Of a DNA stretch of 64,000 nt, positions 38,531 to 48,452 are shown in pieces. Positions within the stretch are counted from its first letter, which is position 1; each line of letters starts with the position of its first letter. Below the pieces are notes generated by a model. That model saw only the letters and a program-made list of their open reading frames with translations, ran no database searches and was not told where the DNA came from. The position numbers and the translations under genes were made by a program. Origin of the DNA: Bacteroidota bacterium (GTDB taxonomy: Bacteria; Bacteroidota; Ignavibacteria; Ignavibacteriales; Melioribacteraceae); the NCBI GenBank assembly GCA_018829205.1, contig JAHJUE010000007.1, forward strand, positions 62,001 to 126,000, in the 5' to 3' direction.

Positions 38531-39883
38531 TTGCAAAATATTGCCGTGACTATAAAAGACATAAAAGAAAAAAGCCGATTAAATTTAAGAACAGTTCTGA
38601 GGGCTCTTAAATATAAAAATTACCGTCTATTTTTCGGCGGACAAATTATTTCACTTACGGGAACCTGGATGCAGCAAGTTGCCGTAAGCTGGCTTGTATA
38701 CCGTTTAACTAATGACGCTTTTCTTCTTGGCGTTGTCGGATTCTCAAGTCAAATTCCGACCTTCCTGATTTCCCCGTTTGCCGGGGTAATTGCAGATAGA
38801 ATAAGCCGCCATAGAATAATTATTGCTACGCAAATACTATCACTTCTGCAGGCGCTTGCTTTGGTGTTTTTGTATTACGGAGGAGATATTAATGTATGGC
38901 ATGTGATTGTTCTAAATTCTTTTCTTGGTTTTATTAATGGATTTGATATTCCTGTACGTCAGGCTTTTGTGATTGAAATGGTTGAGAATAAAGAAGATCT
39001 GGGAAATGCAATCGCCTTGAATTCTATGATGTTTAACTCCGCAAGATTGATTGGCCCTTCAGCCGCCGGATTGCTGATTGCATCATTAGGTGAGGGTTTA
39101 TGTTTTTTGATAAACGCGTTAAGTTATATCGCAGTAATCACAGCACTTGTCTCTATGAAAATTAATTTTGTTAAAAACGAGAAAAAACAAAGACGGATAA
39201 TAAAAGAATTAAAGGAAGGTTTTGTTTATACATGGAAGTTTACTCCTATTAAAGTATTATTAATGCTTGTTGGACTTGTCAGTTTAACAGGCATGCCTTA
39301 TGTGGTTTTGATGCCTATTTTCGCGCGTGATATTCTTGGAGGAGGTTCTGATACTCTTGGATTTTTACTTGGGGCAGTTGGAGTCGGAGCTTTAATCGGC
39401 GCCGTATTTCTGGCTTCAAGGAAAACAGTAATCGGGCTTGGTAAGGTTATTAGGAATACAACTGTTTTATTCGGCATAGTTTTGATTTTGTTTTCTTTGT
39501 CAAAACATTTTATTCTTTCGCAAATACTGATGGTCGGAGCGGGATTTTCGGTTATGGTGCAAATGTCTTCCTGCAATACAATAATTCAAACTCTTGTGGA
39601 TGATGATAAACGAGGCCGTGTAATGAGTTTTTATACTATGGCATTTATGGGAACCATGCCCTTGGGAAGTTTAATAGCAGGAAGTTTCGCCAGTAAAATT
39701 GGGGCTCCACTTACTTTAATTATCGGGGGATTATTCTGTCTTATGGGCGCTTTATTCTTTGCTTACTATCTACCTTCATTAAGAAAAATAATTAGACCTA
39801 TTTATATAAAGATGGGAATTCTACGTGAGGTTGCTAACGGAATACAAAGCGCAACCAGCATGAGGGTGCCGCCTCAAAGCTAA
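38531..39883 (+). CDS. MFS transporter (EntS-like MFS_3)
   Basis: Up to 450 residues. The start is uncertain: a TTG at 38531 or a GTG at 38546, neither with a clear ribosome binding site. The protein begins ALKYKNYRLFFGGQIISLTGTWMQQVAVSWLVYRLT, the signature of the MFS_3/enterobactin-exporter-like family, with about 11-12 membrane helices and the loop motif GVIADRISRHR between helices 2 and 3. The substrate is unknown. Its stop is immediately next to the sdaA stop on the other strand. Confidence 0.88.
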   Translation: MQNIAVTIKDIKEKSRLNLRTVLRALKYKNYRLFFGGQIISLTGTWMQQVAVSWLVYRLTNDAFLLGVVGFSSQIPTFLISPFAGVIADRISRHRIIIATQILSLLQALALVFLYYGGDINVWHVIVLNSFLGFINGFDIPVRQAFVIEMVENKEDLGNAIALNSMMFNSARLIGPSAAGLLIASLGEGLCFLINALSYIAVITALVSMKINFVKNEKKQRRIIKELKEGFVYTWKFTPIKVLLMLVGLVSLTGMPYVVLMPIFARDILGGGSDTLGFLLGAVGVGALIGAVFLASRKTVIGLGKVIRNTTVLFGIVLILFSLSKHFILSQILMVGAGFSVMVQMSSCNTIIQTLVDDDKRGRVMSFYTMAFMGTMPLGSLIAGSFASKIGAPLTLIIGGLFCLMGALFFAYYLPSLRKIIRPIYIKMGILREVANGIQSATSMRVPPQS

Positions 39884-41107
39884 TTAATTTTTAAGATCCG
39901 GATTTAACCCTACAAATTTTTTATGATACAGCTGTGCCAGTCCCCCTTTCGATGTTTCCCGATAAGAGCTATGAAGACTTTTCCCGGTTTCCAAAAGAAC
40001 TTCCACAACATCATCGAAAGATATTTTATGAACTCCGTCGGACAGCAACGCGAATGTAGAGCAATCAATTGCTCTATTTGCCGCGTGAGCATTTCTTTCA
40101 ATGCACGGTATTTGAACCAATCCCAACACAGGATCGCATGTTAATCCCAGATGATGCTCCAACCCCATTTCGGCGGCGTATTCAATTTGTCTTGGCGAAC
40201 CGCCGTTAAGCTGGCATGCAGCTGCGGCGGCCATTGCGCATCCTGTTCCGACTTCACCCTGGCATCCAACCATCGCACCCGAAATCGACCCGTTATGTTT
40301 TACTATATTTCCGAATAAACCTGCAGTAGCTAATGCATATAAAATATCAATTTCGGAAACATCGTTATTAGATTTTAATAAATGATATAAAACCGCAGGT
40401 ACCGAACCGCACGCTCCGCATGTTGGAGCGGTAACAATTTCTCCTCCGGAAGCATTTTCTTCTGAAACCGCATAAGCGTAAGCAGTTAATAGCGCATCAT
40501 TTAAAACAGCGGATGAAAGATTTTTGCTTTTTTGAAAATACGTTCTCGCTTTCCTAGGAAGTCCGAGCTCACCGGGAAGGGCCCCTTTATTATTCAAACC
40601 TCTTTCAATTGAGCCTTTCATTACATTCCAAACCTCTTTAAGATAATCCCATATTTCTTTGCCTTCACATTCTTCTACATATTCCCAATAATCTTTTCCG
40701 GATTTCAAACAGTAATTTAAGATTTCATCTATTGTTTTAAGATTATAAATATCTTCTGAGGCTTCATCATCCGAAAGACTGCCTCCGCCAGTGCTGAATG
40801 TCTGATGTTTTCCGATTATATTTCCGTTTTCATCAATTGCGGAAAATTCCATACCGTTGGGATGAATAGGCAATTCATCATCAGGCTTCCAAATTATTTC
40901 CAGTTCCTTGGGGGCAAAAGCTTTTCGTATTTCATCATCTGTTAAATGTCCTTTGCCTGTAGCGGCCAAACTACTATACAAAGTAATCTGAAATGATTTG
41001 CAGTTTGGATATTTAGCGGCGAACCTTACTGCCGCCCTTCTCGGCGCCATAGTATGACTGCTTGACGGACCTGTCCCGATCCTATATAGTTCCTTTAAAG
41101 ATTTCAT
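39884..41107 (-). CDS. sdaA: L-serine dehydratase, single-chain iron-sulfur type
   Basis: 407 residues. It deaminates L-serine to pyruvate with a [4Fe-4S] cluster. The beta-domain is N-terminal (SLKELYRIGTGPSSSHTMAPRRAA). The alpha-domain holds the cluster cysteines in TAPTCGACGSVPAVLYHLL and CDPVLGLVQIPCIERNAHAANRAIDC, plus GAMVGCQGEVGTGCAMAAAA. The length is somewhat shorter than the 455-residue E. coli enzyme, with a reduced beta-domain. Pyruvate produced could feed the ilv/cimA pathway, though no co-regulation is visible. Confidence 0.92.
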   Translation of the reverse strand: MKSLKELYRIGTGPSSSHTMAPRRAAVRFAAKYPNCKSFQITLYSSLAATGKGHLTDDEIRKAFAPKELEIIWKPDDELPIHPNGMEFSAIDENGNIIGKHQTFSTGGGSLSDDEASEDIYNLKTIDEILNYCLKSGKDYWEYVEECEGKEIWDYLKEVWNVMKGSIERGLNNKGALPGELGLPRKARTYFQKSKNLSSAVLNDALLTAYAYAVSEENASGGEIVTAPTCGACGSVPAVLYHLLKSNNDVSEIDILYALATAGLFGNIVKHNGSISGAMVGCQGEVGTGCAMAAAAACQLNGGSPRQIEYAAEMGLEHHLGLTCDPVLGLVQIPCIERNAHAANRAIDCSTFALLSDGVHKISFDDVVEVLLETGKSLHSSYRETSKGGLAQLYHKKFVGLNPDLKN

Positions 41108-41185
41108 TGCCGCCTATTTATTAAATCGCTTAGTACAATTTATGGAAACGATTATTAATTAACGCCGGTAATATGAATAAATTAT

Positions 41186-41653
41186 CTACCAAATATTAAA
41201 CGCTTTCCTTATAAAAATTAATTGTCCGGTGTGATAAGAATTATGATTTGCCAATAATAATATTTCTCTAAAAATGGTATAATCTTTGGCGTGAGGAATT
41301 GAAGCGAAAAATTGAGTGTTCTCATTATTTATAATTTTAATAAACTCGGAAAAATCAGCTTTAAAGTTTAAAATAGATTCTTCCCACATTTCAAATGTTG
41401 CTGATATTTCTTTAGGCCAATATTCTACTGGAAATTCTAATTCCTGATATTCGGGATTACGAATAAATTCAAGGATATCCCATTGAGCAATTCTCATATG
41501 TTCAATTATTTGCCAGGGCGAATGATCAATTCCAACAACTTTTTTATTAATAAAATTGTATGGAAAATTTTCGACCGCTTGTTCAAAAGTTGCGTGAGCG
41601 TTTTTTCCGTACATCAAATTAAAAAGTTCATCTCTGATTATTTTATTATCCAT
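41186..41653 (-). CDS. DinB-family protein
   Basis: 155 residues forming a four-helix DinB-like bundle. Metal-ligand histidines are plausible in PWQIIEHMRIAQWDILEF and near the C-terminus in LLANHNSYHTGQLIFIRKAF. The family includes thiol-dependent metalloenzymes (bacillithiol or mycothiol transferases) and proteins of unknown role. No adjacent gene clarifies it. Confidence 0.85.
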   Translation of the reverse strand: MDNKIIRDELFNLMYGKNAHATFEQAVENFPYNFINKKVVGIDHSPWQIIEHMRIAQWDILEFIRNPEYQELEFPVEYWPKEISATFEMWEESILNFKADFSEFIKIINNENTQFFASIPHAKDYTIFREILLLANHNSYHTGQLIFIRKAFNIW

Positions 41654-41717
41654 TTTATTGATCCAATGTTTGATTTAATTAAAACATTTTCTTCAAAAAA
41701 ATTTACGCCTTTAAATT

Positions 41718-42791
41718 TTAATAGTCGGTATAACCTTGCGCACCGGTTGTATAGAAAGTTTTTTTATCCCATTCGTTTAATGCCGAGTTAAGTTTAAATC
41801 TTTTAGGCAAATCCGGATTCGAAATAAAAAGTTTCCCGAATGCTACTAAATCAGCAAATCCATCACTAATAATTTGATTGCCTGATATTTTATTAAATTC
41901 ATTATTAATCATTACTGTCCCTTTAAAAAGGGGCCGGAAATGCCGGGCAATATTGTTTACGGCAAACGGAACATTTGTTACATCCGTAAATGGTTCCGAT
42001 AAGTGAAGATAGGCAAGATCGTAATCATTAAGCCGTTTAACAATATATTCAAATGTTGGGATTGTTTCTTCGTCAATAGTAATTCCGCTGAAACCGTGCG
42101 CCGAAGGATTTAATCTCAGTCCAATTTTTTGTTCCGGAATTACGGTTTTAATTTCATCAATAACTTCAAATAAAATTCTAGCGCGGTTTATAATGGAACC
42201 GCCGTATTCATCACTTCTTGTATTGGAGCATTTATTAAAAAACTGGTGAAACAAATATCCGTTTGAAGAATGAATCTCAATTCCGTCAAAGCCCGCCTCA
42301 ACAGCGTTTTTTGCCGCCGACTTAAAATCATTAATTGTTTGTTTTATTTCTTCTACACTCATTTCTTTAGGTGTTACTGTTTCTTTCTTTCCTTCGTATG
42401 TTCTAATAATTGTATTCGGGTTTATAGCTGAAGGCGCGAGCGGAAGATCGCCGTTATGAAAATCGGGATGAGAAATTCTTCCAACATGCCAAAGCTGAAT
42501 AAAAATTTTACCGCCATTTTTATGAACCCCCTCTGTTACTTTTTTCCATCCATTTATTTGCGATTGAGTATAAATGCCGGGAGTGTTTATATAACCAACT
42601 GCTCTTGATGAAACTTGAGAACCTTCTGTAATAATTAATCCGGCAGAAGCTCTTTGACTATAGTATTCCGCATGTAATTCGGTGGGTGCTTTTTCAATAT
42701 TATCGGCTCTGTTTCTAGTAAGCGGAGCCATAACAATTCTATTTTTTAATAGAATCCCATTTAAATTATACTCAGTCAATAATGGCTGCAT
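41718..42791 (-). CDS. Old yellow enzyme-family alkene reductase
   Basis: 357 residues from the ATG at 42791 (GAGA upstream; a TTG at 42803 is less likely). An FMN TIM barrel: LKNRIVMAPLTRNRAD at the start, QLWHVGRISHPDF, the catalytic HSSNGYLFHQFFNKCSNTRSDEYGGS block with the paired active-site residues, and FVAFGKLFISNPDLPKRF-like phosphate-binding end (here LVAFGKLFISNPDLP). It reduces activated C=C bonds with NAD(P)H, in the NemA/XenA/OPR group. Physiological substrate unknown. Confidence 0.92.
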   Translation of the reverse strand: MQPLLTEYNLNGILLKNRIVMAPLTRNRADNIEKAPTELHAEYYSQRASAGLIITEGSQVSSRAVGYINTPGIYTQSQINGWKKVTEGVHKNGGKIFIQLWHVGRISHPDFHNGDLPLAPSAINPNTIIRTYEGKKETVTPKEMSVEEIKQTINDFKSAAKNAVEAGFDGIEIHSSNGYLFHQFFNKCSNTRSDEYGGSIINRARILFEVIDEIKTVIPEQKIGLRLNPSAHGFSGITIDEETIPTFEYIVKRLNDYDLAYLHLSEPFTDVTNVPFAVNNIARHFRPLFKGTVMINNEFNKISGNQIISDGFADLVAFGKLFISNPDLPKRFKLNSALNEWDKKTFYTTGAQGYTDY

Positions 42792-42858
42792 TACTATTCT
42801 CAATATTATTTTATATAATTAATTTGTTTAATTGTTCATCATTTTTTATAAGCTGAAT

Positions 42859-43632
42859 TTATATTTTTATTTCAATTCCTATTGGACAATGATCTGACCC
42901 CATAACTTCGGGAAGGGTAAAAGCATTAGTTAAATTATTTTTAAGGTTTTCCGACACATAAAAATAATCAATTCTCCAGCCCACATTTCTTTCTCTGGCT
43001 CGCGATATTACGTCCCACCAAGTATATATTTCACCCTTATCATTAAACAATCTTAAAGTATCTTTATAACCGTCGGCTAAAAATCCGTCAATCCATGCCC
43101 TTTCTTCAGGTAAGAATCCCGATATTTTTGAATTTTCTTTGGGTCTGGCCAAATCAATTTCTTTATGCGCCGTATTAACATCGCCGCAAATAATTAATTT
43201 CTTACCTTCTGATTTTAATTTATTGGCATAATTCTGAAATGCTTCATAAAATCCCATTTTGTAATCGAGCCTTTCTTTTGACTGTTTTCCGTTGGGATAA
43301 TAAATATTTATTAAGGTGAATTCTTTATACTCGGCTATTAGTATTCGTCCTTCACTGTCATATTTTTCTACGCCGAAACCTCTTTTAATGTTTATTGGTT
43401 TTTCTTTTGTATAAACAGCCGTCCCGCTGTATCCTTTCTTTACACCCTGACAAAAATATGCATGGTAGCCTGGCACTTCGGTTAATTCTTTTGGCAATTG
43501 TTCTTCCCATGCCTTTGTTTCCTGAATACATAAAATATCGGGATCGGCGTCTTTGAACCATTCTAAAAATCCTTTTTTTAATACTGCGCGAATTCCGTTT
43601 ACGTTCCATGAAATAAGTTTAAGTTTTTTCAT
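42859..43632 (-). CDS. xth: Exodeoxyribonuclease III
   Basis: 257 residues from the ATG at 43632, which follows GGGGAGA; an upstream in-frame ATG at 43659 is rejected. EEP nuclease fold with KLISWNVNGIRAVLKKGF (Asn), CIQETKAW (metal Glu), CGDVNTAHKEIDLA (Asp/Asn), and GSDHCPIGIEI (Asp-His) at the end. It cleaves DNA 5' of abasic sites in base excision repair. It is divergent from the AlkD/AlkC-like gene 105 bases away, which makes abasic sites, so the two may be functionally linked. Confidence 0.94.
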   Translation of the reverse strand: MKKLKLISWNVNGIRAVLKKGFLEWFKDADPDILCIQETKAWEEQLPKELTEVPGYHAYFCQGVKKGYSGTAVYTKEKPINIKRGFGVEKYDSEGRILIAEYKEFTLINIYYPNGKQSKERLDYKMGFYEAFQNYANKLKSEGKKLIICGDVNTAHKEIDLARPKENSKISGFLPEERAWIDGFLADGYKDTLRLFNDKGEIYTWWDVISRARERNVGWRIDYFYVSENLKNNLTNAFTLPEVMGSDHCPIGIEIKI

Positions 43633-43737
43633 ATTTATCTCCCCATTTTCTAATTGCATTACTAATAATGAACAGTATAATTTATAAAAAATATATTAAT
43701 TTACAGCCGTGATTTTTTAACAAAAATAATTAAACAG

Positions 43738-44826
43738 ATGGCAGAACCATTTAAGAACAGCTATAATAAAGAACTAATTGACCGAATAGCAAAAGCGGTA
43801 AAAATTGAACACAAAAATTTTGATACAAAACTTTTTAACGAAACAGTAATTAATAACGCTTGGGAATCGAAAGAATTAAAGGAAAGAATGAGACACATTG
43901 CTGTTTCATTAAATACAGTTCTTGATCTACCATTTCTTGAATCGTTAAATATATTAACAAAGATTGCGAATAAATTTAACGGCTGGGCTGTTATAACTTT
44001 TATTGATTTTGTAGAAGTTTACGGACTTGAGTACTATAATGAATCGGTAAAAGCGCTCGGATATTTGACTCAATTTTCGAGTTCCGAATTTGCAGTCCGT
44101 CCTTTTATAATTAAATACCCCGATAAAATGATGGCTCAAATGCTTAAATGGTCGAAGGACAAAAATCATCATTTGCGGAGATTATCAAGTGAAGGCTGCC
44201 GCCCGAGACTACCGTGGGCAATGGCGTTGCCGGATTTCAAAAAAGATCCGTCTCCGATTATTCCAATTTTGGAAAATTTGAAAGATGATGAATCGGAGTA
44301 TGTTAGAAAGAGTGTAGCGAATAATCTAAATGATATTTCTAAGGATAACCCATGTCTTATTTTGGACATAATTAGAGATTGGAAAGGTAAAAGTAAAAAT
44401 ACCGATTGGATTTTAAAACACGGAAGCCGTACGCTTTTAAAACAAGGGAATCATGAAGCGCTTGAAATTTTCGGTGTTCCGTCAAAAATAAATATGGATG
44501 TTTTAAATTTGCGTGTTCATAAAAACAAAATTAGAATCGGCGAAAACAACGAATTTTCTTTTGTTATACATTCAAAAGAAAAAAATAGTATAAAATTACG
44601 GTTGGAATATTTTATTTATTATGTGAAATCAAACGGGTCACTTTCAAAAAAGATTTTTAAAATTAGCGAAACTAATTATGCCCCGAACGAAAGACGGGAA
44701 ATACTTAGAAAAATTTCGTTCGCCGACAATTCGATACGTAAACATTACCCCGGCGAACACAAAATTTCAGTTGTCTGTAACGGAGTTGAAAAATCTTCTT
44801 CTTCATTTTTATTATTAAAAAGGTAA
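43738..44826 (+). CDS. DNA alkylation repair glycosylase (AlkC/AlkD-like)
   Basis: 362 residues, alpha-helical HEAT-like repeats over about residues 40-250. The motif NHHLRRLSSEGCRPRLPWAMALPDFKKDP and DDESEYVRKSVANNLNDISKDNP are characteristic of the AlkC/AlkD group, which excises N3- and N7-alkylpurines. Residues about 260-362 form a beta-rich extension (VHKNKIRIGENNEFSFVIHSKE...) as seen in AlkC. Divergent neighbour xth would process the resulting abasic site. Confidence 0.85.
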   Translation: MAEPFKNSYNKELIDRIAKAVKIEHKNFDTKLFNETVINNAWESKELKERMRHIAVSLNTVLDLPFLESLNILTKIANKFNGWAVITFIDFVEVYGLEYYNESVKALGYLTQFSSSEFAVRPFIIKYPDKMMAQMLKWSKDKNHHLRRLSSEGCRPRLPWAMALPDFKKDPSPIIPILENLKDDESEYVRKSVANNLNDISKDNPCLILDIIRDWKGKSKNTDWILKHGSRTLLKQGNHEALEIFGVPSKINMDVLNLRVHKNKIRIGENNEFSFVIHSKEKNSIKLRLEYFIYYVKSNGSLSKKIFKISETNYAPNERREILRKISFADNSIRKHYPGEHKISVVCNGVEKSSSSFLLLKR

Positions 44827-44847
44827 GCAAAGAGATTGTATTATTTT

Positions 44848-45807
44848 TTAGCCGATTCTTTTAAAAAATCGATTTAATTTATCTGCTAACTTAACAAACA
44901 AATTTGCTGGTTTCTTTTTTTCGGAAATTATAAAATTATATAATACATTTGAAAATTCCGGCGTTCTTAAATAGCCGAAAGATTTATGCGGGTTTTTTAC
45001 TCCATTGTATTCATAATTATTTTTAACGATTATATCCGTTACTTTTGTGCCTTTTTTATTTGGCAAATAATCATCTGCTAATTGATAATTAATTGCGACT
45101 TTATCATCAAGGTCTGAAAAATTATACCAGTAATTTTCCACAGCTTCAGGGACAATTAATTTTTTGTTTTTAAATCCTAACTTATTAAACTCAGCCGCTG
45201 CTTTACTTATTACATAAGGCTGCCCTAACGGCGAGCCGAAAGTAGTTAAAGTATCTAATTGTATTTTGTTTGATAGCAGCATTAATGCATCATACGCAAT
45301 AATTGAGCCCATAGAATGACAAACTAAAAAGATATTATCATTTCTATGTTTTAAAAGTACTTTTATTACCTTTTCTCTTACTATATCTTTAAATTCTTTT
45401 CTGCTTTTTACAGCATTGTTTTTATTTGAGGCATAATATATTTCAAGATCTCTGAAGTTTCTGTGAACATAAGAATCGAAAAGAAAAGAATAGTTTAATG
45501 TCAGGTCATCATTTAAAAATATTTTATCGGTTCCCATTTCTAGTATATCAAGAAAAATTTTTCTTATAGCGCTGGGATTAGCAACCGGTGTTTTTACACC
45601 GACAGTATATTTTTCATCAATACTATTTTCACATATTGGTTTTTCATACAGAACATCTGCCCAATAGATCATCTTAAAATCAAATTCAACTTCTTCTTTC
45701 CCTATACCCGTCAGCCCCTCATTTATTGCAGATTTCCACCAGCTTTCCAAAATTTCAGGAGAGACCTTATTTCCCAATCCATGTATGCCAATAATTATAT
45801 TGGACAT
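44848..45807 (-). CDS. Alpha/beta-hydrolase-like protein
   Basis: 319 residues without signal peptide. IIIGIHGLGNK gives the HG oxyanion motif and FLVCHSMGSIIAYDAL carries a serine nucleophile (CHSMG, a variant of GxSxG with Cys in the first glycine position). A late PHKSFGYL histidine could complete the triad. Lipase or esterase activity is possible; the substrate is unknown. It converges on the AlkC/AlkD-like gene with 21 bases between. Confidence 0.72.
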   Translation of the reverse strand: MSNIIIGIHGLGNKVSPEILESWWKSAINEGLTGIGKEEVEFDFKMIYWADVLYEKPICENSIDEKYTVGVKTPVANPSAIRKIFLDILEMGTDKIFLNDDLTLNYSFLFDSYVHRNFRDLEIYYASNKNNAVKSRKEFKDIVREKVIKVLLKHRNDNIFLVCHSMGSIIAYDALMLLSNKIQLDTLTTFGSPLGQPYVISKAAAEFNKLGFKNKKLIVPEAVENYWYNFSDLDDKVAINYQLADDYLPNKKGTKVTDIIVKNNYEYNGVKNPHKSFGYLRTPEFSNVLYNFIISEKKKPANLFVKLADKLNRFFKRIG

Positions 45808-45999
45808 AATTCTGTAATTCCTTTACACTTATATTGCTAACTTAAAATAAGACATCGCTCACTTAATTTCATTCAATTTATTAAAATAACAGTGTAATTA
45901 TATTTAGTATTAAATACTTATTGTAAAATTGTATCCCAAAATGCTAAACATTTGCACGGCAATTACGATTATAAAATCAACATTAAACCCGGAGTAAAT

Positions 46000-46296
46000 A
46001 TGTTAATTCAAAATTGCTGGCAGGTAAAAAAATGCGGGCGCGAACCGGGCGGAATTAAGTCTGCTGAATTAGGTGTCTGTCCAGCCGCAACTGAATCAAG
46101 AACAAACGGAATAAATGATGGCAAAAACGGCGGAAGATCTTGCTGGGCTTTGGCGGGTACAATGTGCGGAGGAAAAATTCAAGGATCATTTGCCTCAAAA
46201 TTATCAAACTGTTTAAATTGCGATTTTTTCAAATTAGTTCAAGTTGAACAGGGAAAAACATTAATCTCTACAAAAGAAATCCTAAAATTAGTTTAG
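46000..46296 (+). CDS. Stand-alone two-CW domain protein (cysteine-rich)
   Basis: 98 residues from the ATG at 46000 (GGAG at 45991-45994); an upstream in-frame start at 45952 lacks a ribosome binding site. It has the paired Cys-Trp pattern NCWQVKKCGREPGG...GVCPAA...NGGRSCWALAGTMC and SNCLNCDFF. Eight cysteines in about 75 residues imply a metal or redox centre. Elsewhere this domain is often fused to signalling modules; here it is alone. Role unknown. Confidence 0.8.
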   Translation: MLIQNCWQVKKCGREPGGIKSAELGVCPAATESRTNGINDGKNGGRSCWALAGTMCGGKIQGSFASKLSNCLNCDFFKLVQVEQGKTLISTKEILKLV

Positions 46297-46482
46297 TACT
46301 TGAATGTTCAATAATAGATATTATCATCATAGTTTCCTCAAAGAAATCTGTTAGTTCCCTAGATTTAATTCCTTATCTTTAGTGTTGTAATAATTTTGGT
46401 TAAACTCAGGATAAATTATCTTGACTACAAATTATTCTTTTAGTTATTTGGGCGTTTTATTTTTTAAAGAAATGGAGATTTA

Positions 46483-48291
46483 GTGAAAGAAATTAGAAAC
46501 ATCGCAATAATTGCTCACGTTGATCATGGTAAAACTACACTTGTTGATGAGTTATTGAAACAATGTTCGGTATTTAGAAAAAATCAGGTTGTAAGAGAAA
46601 GATTTCTTGATTCAAACGACCTTGAACGTGAAAGAGGCATTACAATCCTTGCAAAAAATATTAGTATCCCTTATAAGGATTCAAAAATAAATTTAATTGA
46701 TACTCCGGGTCATGCCGATTTCGGCGGAGAAGTAGAGCGCGTATTAAAAATGGCCGACGGCGTTCTTTTGCTTGTAGATGCTTTTGAGGGACCAATGCCT
46801 CAAACAAGGTTTGTACTTGAAAAAGCTTTAGCGCTTGGATTAAAACCGATTGTTGTAATAAATAAAATTGACAGACCCGATAACCGTCCCGAAGAAGTAT
46901 TGGACGAAATATATGATTTATTTATTGATCTTGAAGCCGAAGAACACCAGCTTGATTTCCCTGTTGTATATGCTAGCGGAAGAAACGGATGGGCGGTAAA
47001 AGACTTAAACGATGAAAGAACAAATTTAGTCCCTCTTCTGGAATCAATTCTTAATGATCTGCCTTCACCTAAAGTTGAACCTGGTTCTACACAAATTCAA
47101 ATTACATCAATGGACTATAATGATTATGTTGGCAGAATTGGTGTCGGAAGAGTTTTTAGAGGAACTCTGAATAAAAACAATAAACTTAGCATTATAAAAA
47201 GAAACGGCAACATCCATGATGTAAGCTTAAAACAGATATTTATTTTTGACGGACTTAATAGAGTGGAAGTTGAAGAAGTTCCATGCGGCGATATTTGCGC
47301 AATAGTTGGAATTTCAGATATTGATATTGGAGATACAATTGCCGACGCGGATAATCCTGAACCAATGCCTTTAATTGCTATTGACGAACCGACAATAAGC
47401 ATGACATTCACAGTTAACAACTCTCCGTTTTACGGTAAAGAAGGAAAGCTTGTAACATCGCGTCAAATTAGAGACCGTTTATATAAAGAACTTGAACACA
47501 ATGTTGCGCTTCGTGTACAGGATACAAGCACACCTGATTCATATAAAGTTTCCGGAAGAGGTATTCTTCATTTATCTATTTTAATTGAAAATATGAGACG
47601 AGAAGGCTTCGAACTACAGATTCGTGAACCAAAAGTTATATATAAAGAAATTGACGGTAAAAAAGCCGAGCCAATTGAAAAGCTCGTAGTTGACGTACCG
47701 GCCGAATCAGCAGGCAAAGTTATTGAGCTTGTAGGTCAACGTCGCGGCGAAATGATGAAAATGGAAACAAAAGGAAGTCTGCAGAAACTCGAGTTCCATA
47801 TTCCTTCACGTGGAATTATGGGTTTAAGAAATAAAATTTTGACCGCTACTGCCGGCGAAGGAATTATGCATCACCGTTTTTATCAATATGAGTTTTTCAA
47901 AGGCTCAATAGGCAAAACCAAAAACGGCGCTTTAATATCTATGGCCGACGGTACTGCAACGGCCTATGCAATTGATTCGCTTCAGGACAGAGGTAAATTC
48001 TTTATTGAACCGGGTGAGAATGTTTATAAAGGACAGATATTAGGCGAACATACAAAAGAAATGGATATCGAAGTAAATGTTCAGCGCGCAAAGAAATTAT
48101 CAAACATGCGATCCTCCGGAGCCGACAAAGCAGTAAAAATTGTACCGGCTGTTAAATTTACTTTGGAAGAAGCACTTGAATATATAGTTGATGACGAAAT
48201 GGTGGAGATTACTCCTTTATCAATTCGTATGAGAAAATTATATCTTGATGCTAATGATAGAAAAAGATTTAATTTGGGCAAACAGACTTAA
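46483..48291 (+). CDS. typA: Ribosome-associated GTPase TypA/BipA
   Basis: 602 residues, GTG start preceded by GGAG. G domain: AHVDHGKTTLVDELL (G1), RGITI (G2), DTPGHADFGGEVERVL (G3), NKIDRPDNRPEEV (G4). EF-G-like domains III and V follow, then the BipA-specific C-terminal domain (IGKTKNGALISMADGTATAYAIDSLQDRG). It assists 50S assembly and translation under stress. Length and motifs are standard. Confidence 0.97.
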   Translation: MKEIRNIAIIAHVDHGKTTLVDELLKQCSVFRKNQVVRERFLDSNDLERERGITILAKNISIPYKDSKINLIDTPGHADFGGEVERVLKMADGVLLLVDAFEGPMPQTRFVLEKALALGLKPIVVINKIDRPDNRPEEVLDEIYDLFIDLEAEEHQLDFPVVYASGRNGWAVKDLNDERTNLVPLLESILNDLPSPKVEPGSTQIQITSMDYNDYVGRIGVGRVFRGTLNKNNKLSIIKRNGNIHDVSLKQIFIFDGLNRVEVEEVPCGDICAIVGISDIDIGDTIADADNPEPMPLIAIDEPTISMTFTVNNSPFYGKEGKLVTSRQIRDRLYKELEHNVALRVQDTSTPDSYKVSGRGILHLSILIENMRREGFELQIREPKVIYKEIDGKKAEPIEKLVVDVPAESAGKVIELVGQRRGEMMKMETKGSLQKLEFHIPSRGIMGLRNKILTATAGEGIMHHRFYQYEFFKGSIGKTKNGALISMADGTATAYAIDSLQDRGKFFIEPGENVYKGQILGEHTKEMDIEVNVQRAKKLSNMRSSGADKAVKIVPAVKFTLEEALEYIVDDEMVEITPLSIRMRKLYLDANDRKRFNLGKQT

Positions 48292-48304
48292 CAATAGTTT
48301 ATTT

Positions 48305-48447
48305 AGAGACTGTCTTAAAAGTATTTATTTTGTGTCTTAGTGCCTTTGTGGCAAAAAAAAAGATTTGATTAACAAAACAAATTTTTAACATTAACCGCAA
48401 AATCCGAAAGTCACGAAAGATCACAAAGTACTTTTGATACAGTCTCT
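48305..48447. repeat. Dispersed palindromic repeat, copy 2
   Basis: Ends AGAGACTGT (48305-48313) and ACAGTCTCT (48439-48447) are perfect inverted repeats. Inside, TGTGTCTTAGTGCCTTTGTG and a complementary AC-rich right arm repeat the motif of the copies near 9430 and 59476. It lies between convergent typA and the nucleotidyltransferase gene. Confidence 0.65.
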
Positions 48448-48452
48448 TTTTT

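Noticed and set aside
46400-46482. Promoter TTGACT with a 17-base spacer before typA
   Set aside because: The -10 candidate TTATTT matches the consensus too poorly to list as a feature.
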